Notes: generated by a model from the sequence alone, not told the origin. 14,235 bases of DNA from Rhodobacteraceae bacterium UBA3087 (GCA_002367285.1 DFBF01000168.1:1-14235); one strand, 5' to 3'; positions 1-5,722 are shown, counted from the first letter of the stretch. Program-made: numbers and translations.

Positions 1-30
1 GCAAAGGCCATTGCCGGCAAGAAGAAGTAA
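1..30 (+). CDS. rpsM: 30S ribosomal protein S13, C-terminal end only (partial)
   Basis: The first ten codons of the window read AKAIAGKKK and a TAA stop, an open frame entering from the left edge. The lysine-rich AxAIAGKKK tail is the usual end of alphaproteobacterial S13, and the gene directly before rpsK in the alpha operon is rpsM. S13 sits in the head of the small ribosomal subunit and contacts S19 and 23S rRNA bridges. Only the basic tail, which reaches toward tRNA, is visible. The call rests on this short tail and on gene order. Confidence 0.85.
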   Translation, partial: AKAIAGKKK

Positions 31-45
31 GGGAGGGTTCGTACA

Positions 46-435
46 ATGGCTCGCGAAAAGACACGTGCGAAGAAAAAAGAGCGTAAGAACATCGCCGCTG
101 GCGTTGCTCACGTAAACAGCTCGTTCAACAACACCAAGATCCTGATCTCGGACGTTCAAGGCAATGCGATTGCCTGGTCGTCGGCAGGCACCATGGGTTT
201 CAAAGGGTCGCGGAAATCCACGCCCTATGCTGCTCAGATGGCTGCGGAAGATGCTGGCAAAAAAGCCCAGGAACATGGCGTGAAAACGCTGGAAGTCGAA
301 GTTCAGGGCCCCGGTTCGGGTCGTGAAAGCGCACTGCGCGCTTTGGCTGCTATCGGTCTGAACATCACGTCGATCCGTGATGTGACGCCGATCGCCCACA
401 ACGGCTGCCGCCCGCCGAAACGCCGCCGGGTCTAA
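46..435 (+). CDS. rpsK: 30S ribosomal protein S11
   Basis: S11 binds 16S rRNA at the platform of the 30S subunit, next to S6/S18 and the E site. The 129-residue product has the normal family length. It has a basic start (MAREKTRAKKKERKN), the core segment HVNSSFNNTKILISD, the GFKGSRKSTPYAAQMAAE stretch and the invariant C-terminal HNGCRPPKRRRV. A strong Shine-Dalgarno GGAGGG (32-37) lies 8 nt before the ATG and fixes the start. It follows rpsM by 15 nt and precedes rpoA, the standard alpha-operon order, so it is probably cotranscribed with them. Nothing unusual is seen in the protein. Confidence 0.98.
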   Translation: MAREKTRAKKKERKNIAAGVAHVNSSFNNTKILISDVQGNAIAWSSAGTMGFKGSRKSTPYAAQMAAEDAGKKAQEHGVKTLEVEVQGPGSGRESALRALAAIGLNITSIRDVTPIAHNGCRPPKRRRV

Positions 436-451
436 ACAAGATTTCATTGCG

Positions 452-476
452 CGGGCTGTGGTTTCCCCACGGCCCG
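452..476 (+). other. Intercistronic hairpin between rpsK and rpoA
   Basis: CGGGC (452-456) pairs with GCCCG (472-476), followed by a T-G wobble and GTGG (458-461) with CCAC (467-470), enclosing a five-base loop. This makes a ten-pair GC-rich stem. No T-run follows it, so it is not a standard intrinsic terminator. A second, looser stem pairs GTCCTG (501-506) with CAGGAC (524-529) just before the rpoA ribosome binding site. Such hairpins may mark RNA processing or partial attenuation between ribosomal-protein and polymerase genes; that role is inferred. Confidence 0.5.
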
Positions 477-545
477 TTGCCGTCATTTTAAACCTCGGGC
501 GTCCTGGCCTTTGGACATGAGGACAGGACTGGAATGGAGGGACGC

Positions 546-1562
546 ATGATCCACAAGAACTGGGCTGAACTGATCAAACCGACGTCGCTGGACGTCAAGC
601 CGGGCAACGACCCCGCGCGTCAAGCAACTGTGGTCGCTGAACCGCTGGAGCGTGGCTTTGGTCTGACACTGGGCAACGCCCTGCGCCGCGTGCTGATGAG
701 CTCGCTGCAAGGTGCCGCCATCACATCCGTTCAGATCGACAACGTGCTGCATGAATTCAGCAGCGTTGCCGGTGTGCGCGAAGACGTGACCGACATTGTG
801 CTGAACCTGAAGGGTGTCGCGATTGCGATGGAAGTCGAAGGGCCCAAGCGCCTGTCGATTTCGGCCAAGGGTCCGCAAGTTGTCACCGCTGGTGATATCT
901 CGGAAAGCGCTGGCATCGAGATCCTGAACAAGGACCACGTGATCTGTCACCTCGATGATGGCGCCGACCTGTTCATGGAACTGACCGTGAATACCGGCAA
1001 AGGCTATGTCGCCGCCGACAAGAACAAGCCGGAAGATGCGCCGATTGGCCTGATCCCGGTCGACGCGATTTATTCGCCGGTCAAAAAAGTGTCCTATGAC
1101 GTGCAGCCGACCCGCGAAGGTCAGGTGCTGGATTATGACAAGCTGACCTTGAAGCTGGAAACCGATGGATCGGTTACGCCGGACGACGCCGTGGCTTTCG
1201 CCGCGCGTATCCTGCAAGATCAGCTGTCGATCTTCGTGAACTTCGACGAGCCGGAAGCGGCTGGTCGTCAGGACGAAGATGATGGGCTCGAGTTCAACCC
1301 GCTTCTGTTGAAGAAAGTGGACGAACTGGAGCTGTCTGTTCGCTCGGCAAACTGCCTGAAGAACGACAACATCGTTTACATCGGCGATCTGATCCAGAAA
1401 ACCGAAGCCGAAATGCTGCGCACGCCGAACTTTGGCCGCAAGTCCTTGAACGAGATCAAGGAAGTGCTGTCGGGCATGGGCCTGCACCTGGGCATGGACG
1501 TCGAAGAATGGCCGCCTGAGAACATCGAAGACCTGGCTAAGAAATTCGAAGACCAGTTCTAA
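546..1562 (+). CDS. rpoA: DNA-directed RNA polymerase subunit alpha
   Basis: The alpha subunit dimerises to nucleate RNA polymerase assembly, and its C-terminal domain contacts UP-element DNA and activators. The 338-residue product has the N-terminal assembly domain (about 1-230, with FGLTLGNALRRVLMSSL), an acidic linker (QDEDD) and the C-terminal domain. The latter carries ELSVRSANCLK, whose Arg266 corresponds to E. coli R265, and TPNFGRKSLNEIKE. An in-frame ATG at 534 would add MEGR, but alphaproteobacterial homologues begin MIHKNWAELIKP. The GGAGGG at 536-541 is the Shine-Dalgarno for ATG 546 and would lie inside the longer version, so 546 is preferred. It lies between rpsK and rplQ in the usual order. 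Confidence 0.97.
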   Translation: MIHKNWAELIKPTSLDVKPGNDPARQATVVAEPLERGFGLTLGNALRRVLMSSLQGAAITSVQIDNVLHEFSSVAGVREDVTDIVLNLKGVAIAMEVEGPKRLSISAKGPQVVTAGDISESAGIEILNKDHVICHLDDGADLFMELTVNTGKGYVAADKNKPEDAPIGLIPVDAIYSPVKKVSYDVQPTREGQVLDYDKLTLKLETDGSVTPDDAVAFAARILQDQLSIFVNFDEPEAAGRQDEDDGLEFNPLLLKKVDELELSVRSANCLKNDNIVYIGDLIQKTEAEMLRTPNFGRKSLNEIKEVLSGMGLHLGMDVEEWPPENIEDLAKKFEDQF

Positions 1563-1568
1563 GGTTTT

Positions 1569-1590
1569 GGGGGCTGCCTTGGTGGCCCCC
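1569..1590 (+). terminator. Terminator-like or processing hairpin after rpoA
   Basis: GGGGGC (1569-1574) pairs with GCCCCC (1585-1590), and the inner bases extend the pairing through two G-U wobbles to a very tight loop. It begins 7 nt after the rpoA stop. The sequence after it is TAAGCATT, with no T-run, so full termination is doubtful. A pause, partial attenuator or mRNA 3'-end stabiliser separating rpoA from rplQ is more likely. Confidence 0.4.
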
Positions 1591-1593
1591 TAA

Positions 1594-1638
1594 GCATTCC
1601 CAGGAAAAGTGGATACCGGTTTTCCGGTTCGGGAATGC
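1594..1638. repeat. Alphaproteobacterial-type small palindromic repeat in the rpoA-rplQ gap
   Basis: The outer arms GCATTCCC (1594-1601) and GGGAATGC (1631-1638) are perfect inverted repeats. Inside them GGAAAA (1603-1608) pairs with TTTTCC (1620-1625) around the core GTGGATACCGG. The combination of a GGAAAAGTGG...ACCGGTTTTCC core flanked by GCAT/ATGC ends resembles the short dispersed palindromes common in intergenic regions of Rhizobiales and related alphaproteobacteria. That resemblance is from memory, and copy number cannot be judged from one window. As RNA it would form a bulged hairpin within the operon transcript. Confidence 0.55.
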
Positions 1639-1789
1639 AACCACTGAAATGCCCGCCTTGTGCGGGGAACATAAGGCCTGACGGCGGTTTTCGAGAAATC
1701 ACCTGACGGCCGATGGGCATACCGCCCCAAGGAGAGCGGCCCACACGCATCGGTCGCCAGACAAAGTAAAACGCTGAAGGAATACACAA

Positions 1790-2218
1790 ATGCGCCACGC
1801 AAAAGGTTATCGTCGCCTGAACCGCACCCATGAGCACCGCAAAGCGATGTTCTCGAATATGTGCGGATCGTTGATCGAACACGAACAAATCAAAACCACG
1901 CTGCCCAAGGCCAAAGAGCTGCGCCCGATCATTGAAAAACTGATCACGCTGGGCAAACGCGGCGACCTGCACGCGCGCCGTCAGGCTGCATCGCAGTTGA
2001 AACAGGACAAGGACGTTGCGAAACTGTTCGAAATCCTGGGCCCGCGCTACAAGGATCGTCAGGGTGGTTACGTCCGCGTCCTCAAGGCCGGCTTCCGCTA
2101 CGGTGACATGGCCCCGATGGCAATCATCGAATTCGTTGAACGCGACGTGGATGCCAAAGGCGCCGCCGACAAGTCCCGCGTTGCGGCCGAAGAAGCTGCG
2201 GAGATGGCTGAGGATTGA
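1790..2218 (+). CDS. rplQ: 50S ribosomal protein L17
   Basis: L17 binds 23S rRNA near the polypeptide exit side of the large subunit. The 142-residue product begins MRHAKGYRRLNRTHEHRKAMFSNMCGSLIEHEQIKTTLPKAKELRP, the family signature. It ends with an alanine- and acid-rich tail (AADKSRVAAEEAAEMAED) that makes it longer than the roughly 127-residue E. coli protein; such tails are usual in alphaproteobacteria. The Shine-Dalgarno GAAGGA (1776-1781) precedes the ATG by 8 nt. It is the last gene of the alpha operon here, followed by a strong terminator. The 227-nt gap before it is long for this position and contains hairpins and a palindromic repeat. Confidence 0.97.
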   Translation: MRHAKGYRRLNRTHEHRKAMFSNMCGSLIEHEQIKTTLPKAKELRPIIEKLITLGKRGDLHARRQAASQLKQDKDVAKLFEILGPRYKDRQGGYVRVLKAGFRYGDMAPMAIIEFVERDVDAKGAADKSRVAAEEAAEMAED

Positions 2219-2243
2219 GCCTCGCCTGACCCGGTTGAAATTG

Positions 2244-2276
2244 AAAAAGCCCCGCAGCGCTGCGGGGCTTTTTTTT
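2244..2276. terminator. Strong intrinsic terminator ending the ribosomal-protein operon, probably bidirectional
   Basis: The 22-bp segment 2248-2269 is a perfect palindrome (arms AGCCCCGCAGC and its complement). It is preceded by an A-run (2244-2248) and followed by eight T (2269-2276). Read on the plus strand it is a textbook intrinsic terminator for the rpsM-rpoA-rplQ transcript. Read on the minus strand the A-run becomes five T, so it can also stop the convergent small gene whose stop codon is at 2281-2283. Confidence 0.93.
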
Positions 2277-2280
2277 GGGC

Positions 2281-2463
2281 TCAGTTCATCTTTGACTCGG
2301 ATCTGAGTCGATGCAACGTCATGGACGCCCGCATACTGTCCAGCAAATGCGATGCTTTTTCTTGTGACAGGTCAACGATTCCCAAAAAATCAAGAAGGGC
2401 CGACCTGTCCGAATCGGACATTTCGTTAAGTTTTTCAATCAAATCTGGGTCACAATGCGTCAC
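2281..2463 (-). CDS. Small acidic-helical protein of unknown function
   Basis: This 60-residue frame starts with GTG (2461-2463) and ends TGA four bases from the bidirectional terminator. I do not recognise the family. The product looks soluble: charged, leucine-bearing helical segments (DPDLIEKLNEMSDSDR, LLDFLGIVDLSQEKASHLLDSM) and a basic end, with no signal peptide or membrane span. Support for a real gene comes from the convergent terminator, a promoter-like TTGTCA/TATTAG pair upstream and balanced amino-acid use. The overlapping plus-strand frame (2321-2506) is serine-rich and looks like a shadow. Weak points are the GTG start, with only a modest GGGG ribosome-binding match, and an alternative ATG at codon 15. 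Base composition is AT-richer than the neighbours. Divergent from the LuxR gene, it could be its target. Confidence 0.5.
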   Translation of the reverse strand: MTHCDPDLIEKLNEMSDSDRSALLDFLGIVDLSQEKASHLLDSMRASMTLHRLRSESKMN

Positions 2464-2488
2464 TCTATCCCCACAGTTTTTCCTGCAT

Positions 2489-2518
2489 CTAATATTTACA
2501 ATTTAAAGTTGATGACAA
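2489..2518 (-). promoter_or_regulatory. Candidate promoter for the minus-strand small gene
   Basis: On the minus strand, TTGTCA (complement of 2513-2518, five of six matches to TTGACA) is followed after 18 bp by TATTAG (complement of 2489-2494, four of six matches to TATAAT). The start point would fall near 2482, about 20 nt before the GTG start. The match is to the general sigma-70 consensus and is not experimental. Confidence 0.4.
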
Positions 2519-2530
2519 TTATGGCAACTT
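2506..2530. promoter_or_regulatory. Inverted repeat in the divergent control region, candidate operator
   Basis: AAGTTG (2506-2511) and CAACTT (2525-2530) form a perfect 6-bp inverted repeat with a 13-bp spacer, the half-sites about 19 bp apart centre to centre. It overlaps the predicted -35 of the minus-strand gene and lies just upstream of the TATAAT before the LuxR gene. A dimeric regulator bound here could control both genes. It does not show the CTG/CAG core of classical lux boxes, so the binding protein is unknown. Confidence 0.35.
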
Positions 2531-2541
2531 ATCTAAAAGGA

Positions 2542-2547
2542 TATAAT
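2542..2547 (+). promoter_or_regulatory. Candidate -10 element of the LuxR-family gene
   Basis: A perfect TATAAT lies in the AT-rich stretch before the regulator. No good -35 is found at 16-18 bp upstream, which would fit an activator-dependent promoter. Transcription would begin near 2554. That is one reason to prefer the ATG at 2580 over the in-frame GTG at 2553 as the translation start. Confidence 0.4.
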
Positions 2548-2579
2548 TCAACGTGCAGGGTTCTTGGGGATCGGGAAAC

Positions 2580-3191
2580 ATGACAGACACACTGGGGCTC
2601 GATCGCGGCCTTGCCAGGCTATCGGATCTGTCTCCCAAGGGCTATGCGCTGGGGCTTCACATTCGTTATGCGGCTGCGCATCTGATGTTTCAGACCTATG
2701 ATCCGCGCTGGACTGAACTTTACACGGAAAACGGGTATATGCTGGCCGACCCCACGGTGTTCTGGGGTTTTGGCAATGAAGGTGCGATTCGCTGGAGCGA
2801 AGTGACGCTGCCCGACCAGCACGGTATTCTGGACCAGGCCGGGGAATTCGGCCTGCATTATGGCGTCGTGGTGTCCTGCGGCCAGATCGCGTCACGCACC
2901 ATTGGCGGGTTCGCCCGCAGCGACCGTGAATTCAGCGACGCCGAGATCGCCGAAATCCAGAACGTGGTGCGCCAACTGCATGATGTTTCGACGCCACCAG
3001 AGCAACTGACCCCGGCACAACGTATGGCGTTGCGGCTGATTGCCAAAGGCTCGCGTCACGCCGAGGCCGCTGCCATTCTGGGCATTTCCGAAAGTGCGCT
3101 GAAGGCGCGATTGCGGTCGGCACGCGACCGTCTGATGGTGCGCACCACCGCCGAGGCCGTGCAGCGCGCGCAGGAATACAACCTGCTCTAG
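2580..3191 (+). CDS. LuxR-family transcriptional regulator with autoinducer-binding domain (solo)
   Basis: This is a cytoplasmic DNA-binding regulator expected to respond to acyl-homoserine lactones or a related ligand. From ATG 2580 it has 203 residues. The N-terminal ligand domain (about 20-130) has W44, Y48, D57, P58 and W72; these spacings (4, 9, 1, 14) equal TraR W57-Y61-D70-P71-W85, so the lactone pocket looks intact. The C-terminal GerE-type helix-turn-helix (about 143-203) reads LTPAQRMALRLIAKG...AAAILGISESALKARLRSARDRL. An in-frame GTG at 2553 would add nine residues, but the TATAAT at 2542-2547 and a GGGGA about 9 nt before 2580 favour the ATG. No luxI synthase is nearby. It is divergent from the small minus-strand gene and 32 bp from rarA, with no obvious terminator between. 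Confidence 0.88.
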   Translation: MTDTLGLDRGLARLSDLSPKGYALGLHIRYAAAHLMFQTYDPRWTELYTENGYMLADPTVFWGFGNEGAIRWSEVTLPDQHGILDQAGEFGLHYGVVVSCGQIASRTIGGFARSDREFSDAEIAEIQNVVRQLHDVSTPPEQLTPAQRMALRLIAKGSRHAEAAAILGISESALKARLRSARDRLMVRTTAEAVQRAQEYNLL

Positions 3192-3223
3192 CGCTTGGCG
3201 ACGCCCAGGCATACAGTCACGCC

Positions 3224-4531
3224 ATGACTGATCTTTTTGACACATCCACCAAGGACAGACCTGACGCGCCCCGACCGTTGGCGGACCGTCTGCGGCCAAA
3301 GACATTGGGCGAAGTGATCGGCCAGGAACAGGTGCTCGGGCCTGAGGCGCCGTTGGGCGTGATGCTGGCGGCGGGCAGTATGGGGTCGCTGATCTTCTGG
3401 GGGCCGCCCGGGGTCGGCAAGACCACGATCGCACGCCTGTTGGCGGATGAAACCGACCTGCATTTTGTGCAAATCAGCGCGATTTTTACCGGCATGCCGG
3501 ACCTGCGAAAAGTGTTTGAGGCCGCCAAGCATCGGCGCGCGAACGGGCAGGGTACGCTGTTGTTCGTCGACGAAATCCACCGATTCAACAAGGCGCAGCA
3601 GGATGGGTTCCTGCCGCATATGGAGGACGGCACGATCCTGCTGGTCGGCGCCACCACGGAAAACCCCAGTTTTGAGCTGAACGCCGCTGTGCTGTCGCGC
3701 GCGCAGGTGCTGGTGCTGACCCGTCTGACGCTGGCCGATCTGGAACGGCTGGCGCAGCGGGCTGAACGCGAGCTGGGGCGCGAGCTGCCGTTGACCGGCC
3801 CGGCGCGCGAGGCGTTGCTGGAGATGGCCGACGGCGACGGGCGTGCGCTGTTGAACCTGATCGAACAGGTTGCGGCCTGGAAGACCGACAAAAAGCTGAC
3901 CCCGGACGCCCTGGGCAGCCGCCTGATGAAGCGGGCGGTGAATTATGACAAGGGCGGGGATGAACATTACAACCTGATTTCCGCGCTGCACAAATCGGTG
4001 CGGGGGTCTGACCCCGATGCGGCGTTGTATTGGATGGCGCGGATGTTGACGGGTGGCGAAGACCCGCGGTTTCTGGCCCGCCGCATCACGCGTATGGCGG
4101 TCGAAGACATCGGTCTGGCCGACCCGCAGGCGCATCGCGTTTGCCTGGATGCCTGGGAAACCTATGAACGGTTGGGCAGCCCCGAAGGTGAACTGGCCCT
4201 GGCGCAGGCCGTGACCTATCTGGCGCTGGCACCGAAATCCAACGCCGCCTATGTCGCATTCAAGGCGGCGATGGCAGCGGCCAAGAAAACCGGGTCCGAA
4301 CCGCCACCCAAACACATCCTGAATGCGCCCACGTCGCTGATGCAGGATCAGGGCTATGGCGATGGCTATGCCTATGACCATGACGCGCCGGACGGCTTTT
4401 CCGGCCAGACCTATTTTCCAGACGGGATGAAACGGGGCGTTTATTACCTGCCGGTTGAACGCGGATTTGAACGAGAGCTGAAAAAGCGCACAGACTACTT
4501 TGCAAATCTGCGCAGAAAACGGCATTCCTGA
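3224..4531 (+). CDS. rarA: RarA/MgsA AAA+ ATPase (replication-associated recombination protein)
   Basis: This cytoplasmic tetrameric AAA+ ATPase of the clamp-loader clade acts at stalled replication forks, works with SSB, and is the bacterial relative of WRNIP1/Mgs1. The 435-residue product has the family's N-terminal PLADRLRPKTLGEVIGQ. Walker A is GPPGVGKTT (60-68), Walker B LLFVDEIHRF (about 112-121) and sensor 1 GATTENPS (142-149). The C-terminal half carries the conserved tetramerisation/helical region with YNLISALHKSVRGSDPDAALYW and MLTGGEDPRFLARRI, and ends with the AYDHDAPDGFSGQTYFPDGM motif typical of RarA. Length is normal. No good Shine-Dalgarno is seen, so read-through or coupling from the LuxR gene is possible. 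Confidence 0.96.
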   Translation: MTDLFDTSTKDRPDAPRPLADRLRPKTLGEVIGQEQVLGPEAPLGVMLAAGSMGSLIFWGPPGVGKTTIARLLADETDLHFVQISAIFTGMPDLRKVFEAAKHRRANGQGTLLFVDEIHRFNKAQQDGFLPHMEDGTILLVGATTENPSFELNAAVLSRAQVLVLTRLTLADLERLAQRAERELGRELPLTGPAREALLEMADGDGRALLNLIEQVAAWKTDKKLTPDALGSRLMKRAVNYDKGGDEHYNLISALHKSVRGSDPDAALYWMARMLTGGEDPRFLARRITRMAVEDIGLADPQAHRVCLDAWETYERLGSPEGELALAQAVTYLALAPKSNAAYVAFKAAMAAAKKTGSEPPPKHILNAPTSLMQDQGYGDGYAYDHDAPDGFSGQTYFPDGMKRGVYYLPVERGFERELKKRTDYFANLRRKRHS

Positions 4532-4541
4532 GGATCGCACA

Positions 4542-4561
4542 GACGTGATAATTGTCACGTC
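4542..4561. promoter_or_regulatory. Perfect 20-bp palindromic operator, CRP/FNR-family spacing
   Basis: GACGTGA (4542-4548) and TCACGTC (4555-4561) are perfect inverted arms around TAATTG. The inner core GTGA-N6-TCAC is the arrangement recognised by CRP/FNR-superfamily dimers (CRP TGTGA-N6-TCACA; FNR TTGA-N6-TCAA). It lies about 45 bp upstream of the predicted transcription start of the cytochrome pair, close to a typical activator position. Which family member binds is not determinable here. A lux box is a less good fit because the CTG-N10-CAG core is absent. Confidence 0.6.
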
Positions 4562-4590
4562 GACACAATGTCACAGTTCATGCGTATATG
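4560..4590 (+). promoter_or_regulatory. Candidate promoter of the cytochrome c / cytochrome b pair
   Basis: TCGACA (4560-4565, five of six to TTGACA) and TATATG (4585-4590) are separated by 19 bp, one to two longer than ideal. This places the -35 against the right arm of the 20-bp palindrome, a layout expected when an activator helps polymerase. The start site would be near 4597, about 30 nt before the cytochrome ATG. Confidence 0.35.
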
Positions 4591-4626
4591 CAGAACATTG
4601 TTACGCAGTATCCAAGGAGTTATCCC

Positions 4627-5076
4627 ATGCGTCTTGCCATCCTAGCCGCCGCTTTCGCCATCCCCACCGTTGCCATGGCCGCTGATGATCCGGTGTCTGA
4701 CACCATCGCCGCCCGCCAAGGGTATTACAAACTGCTGGGCGCCAACATGGGCGTTCTGGCCGGCATGGCCCAAGGCGACATCGACTATGACAGCTCCTCG
4801 GCCCAGACCGCCGCGGACAACATGGTTGTGCTGACCACCTATGACCTTGGGCATCTGTACATGCCCGGCACCTCGGCCGACGATTCGGACAAGAGCCGCG
4901 CGCTGGCGAAGATCTGGGGAGATTTTGCGGGCGTTCAGGAAAAAGGCGGTGCCTTCGTCGAAGCTGCCATGGCCATGCAGGCCGTTGCCGGTGCTGGCAA
5001 AGGCGAAATGGCCGGTGCCTTGGGCGCGTTGGGCGGATCCTGCAAAGGCTGCCATGATACCTATCGTGTGAAATAA
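4627..5076 (+). CDS. Class II c-type cytochrome (cytochrome c'/c-556 family), periplasmic
   Basis: This is a four-helix-bundle monohaem cytochrome exported to the periplasm. Cytochromes c' bind nitric oxide and can detoxify it, whereas c-556 types carry electrons. The 149-residue product has a signal peptide (MRLAILAAAFAIPTVAMA, cleavage likely before ADDP) and a single haem motif C139-K-G-C142-H143 near the C-terminus, the hallmark of class II. The N-terminal helix RQGYYKLLGANMGVLAGM is the segment where the family places its axial-side residues. A longer frame from 4552 is rejected because AAGGAG (4614-4619) sits 7 nt before ATG 4627, directly ahead of the signal peptide. The cytochrome b gene follows after 3 nt. 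Whether the haem is five-coordinate (c') or Met-ligated (c-556) is not settled. Confidence 0.9.
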   Translation: MRLAILAAAFAIPTVAMAADDPVSDTIAARQGYYKLLGANMGVLAGMAQGDIDYDSSSAQTAADNMVVLTTYDLGHLYMPGTSADDSDKSRALAKIWGDFAGVQEKGGAFVEAAMAMQAVAGAGKGEMAGALGALGGSCKGCHDTYRVK

Positions 5077-5079
5077 GCC

Positions 5080-5691
5080 ATGAGCGACCAGACCCCCAAG
5101 CTGCCTGAGGGCGTTGAAACCGTCCGCCTGTGGGACCCGGCCTTGCGCCTGTTTCACTGGGCGTTGGTGGTCTGCGTCGTGACGACCTGGGTGTTGGGCC
5201 GATTTGGGCCCAACATCATGACGCTGCATTTCTATCTTGGCTACGTCGTGATCGGCCTGTTGGCCTTTCGCATCCTGTGGGGCCTGTTTGGCCCCGCTGC
5301 GGCGCGGTTCAGCCATTTCCTGTTCGGCCCGCGCACGACGCTGGCCTATGTCGCCAAGATCGCCAAACGCGAGCCCAGCTATTGGCCCGGCCACAACCCG
5401 GTCGGCGCGCTGTCGGTGTTTGCGCTGTTGGCGATTCTGATTTTTCAGGTCACGACAGGGCTGTTTTCCGACCCCGAAGATTACATCAATGTCGGCCCTC
5501 TGGCCGGGCAGGTCAGTTCAGACATGAACCGTCTGGCCACGGGTTGGCATTATCGCGGCGGCTTTGTGATTCTGGCGCTGGTGGCGGGTCATCTGGGCGC
5601 GATCGTCTTTTACAAGCTGTGGAAGCGCGAAGACCTGATCCGTCCCATGATCACCGGCTGGAAAGCGGTGCGAAAAGACCGCGACGCTTGA
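5080..5691 (+). CDS. Cytochrome b561-type membrane protein
   Basis: This inner-membrane dihaem cytochrome b probably passes electrons between the quinone pool and the periplasmic cytochrome encoded just upstream. The 203-residue product begins with VRLWDPALRLFHW, the usual opening of prokaryotic b561/Ni-hydrogenase-b type proteins. It has four hydrophobic spans at roughly 24-40, 48-70, 107-127 and 158-180. Candidate haem ligands are H26 (LFHW), H50 (TLHFYLGY), H157 (GWHYRGG) and H171 (VAGHLG), two in each half. The gene starts 3 nt after the cytochrome c stop without its own clear Shine-Dalgarno, suggesting translational coupling. Partnership with the class II cytochrome is inferred from this coupling and from similar pairs in other proteobacteria. 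Confidence 0.9.
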   Translation: MSDQTPKLPEGVETVRLWDPALRLFHWALVVCVVTTWVLGRFGPNIMTLHFYLGYVVIGLLAFRILWGLFGPAAARFSHFLFGPRTTLAYVAKIAKREPSYWPGHNPVGALSVFALLAILIFQVTTGLFSDPEDYINVGPLAGQVSSDMNRLATGWHYRGGFVILALVAGHLGAIVFYKLWKREDLIRPMITGWKAVRKDRDA

Positions 5692-5722
5692 CAATACCGC
5701 GTCTGACCCGCAGTCAGGCGCC

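Noticed and set aside
483..1487. 334-codon open frame antisense to rpoA
   Set aside because: It is a shadow of a strongly conserved gene: His-, Gln- and Arg-rich, low-complexity translation typical of antisense GC-rich DNA, and it lies fully opposite rpoA.
3188..4558. 456-codon open frame antisense to rarA
   Set aside because: Despite its length it is the reverse reading of rarA codons. The product is basic and Gln/Arg/His-rich, with no recognisable domain.
4542..4561. Interpretation of the palindrome as a lux box for the nearby LuxR regulator
   Set aside because: Its length is right, but the CTG-N10-CAG core is missing, while GTGA-N6-TCAC fits CRP/FNR proteins better.
5692..5722. Fluoride riboswitch upstream of crcB
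   Set aside because: Only 31 nt separate the cytochrome b stop from the crcB start, too short for the aptamer, and only a 5-bp hairpin is present.
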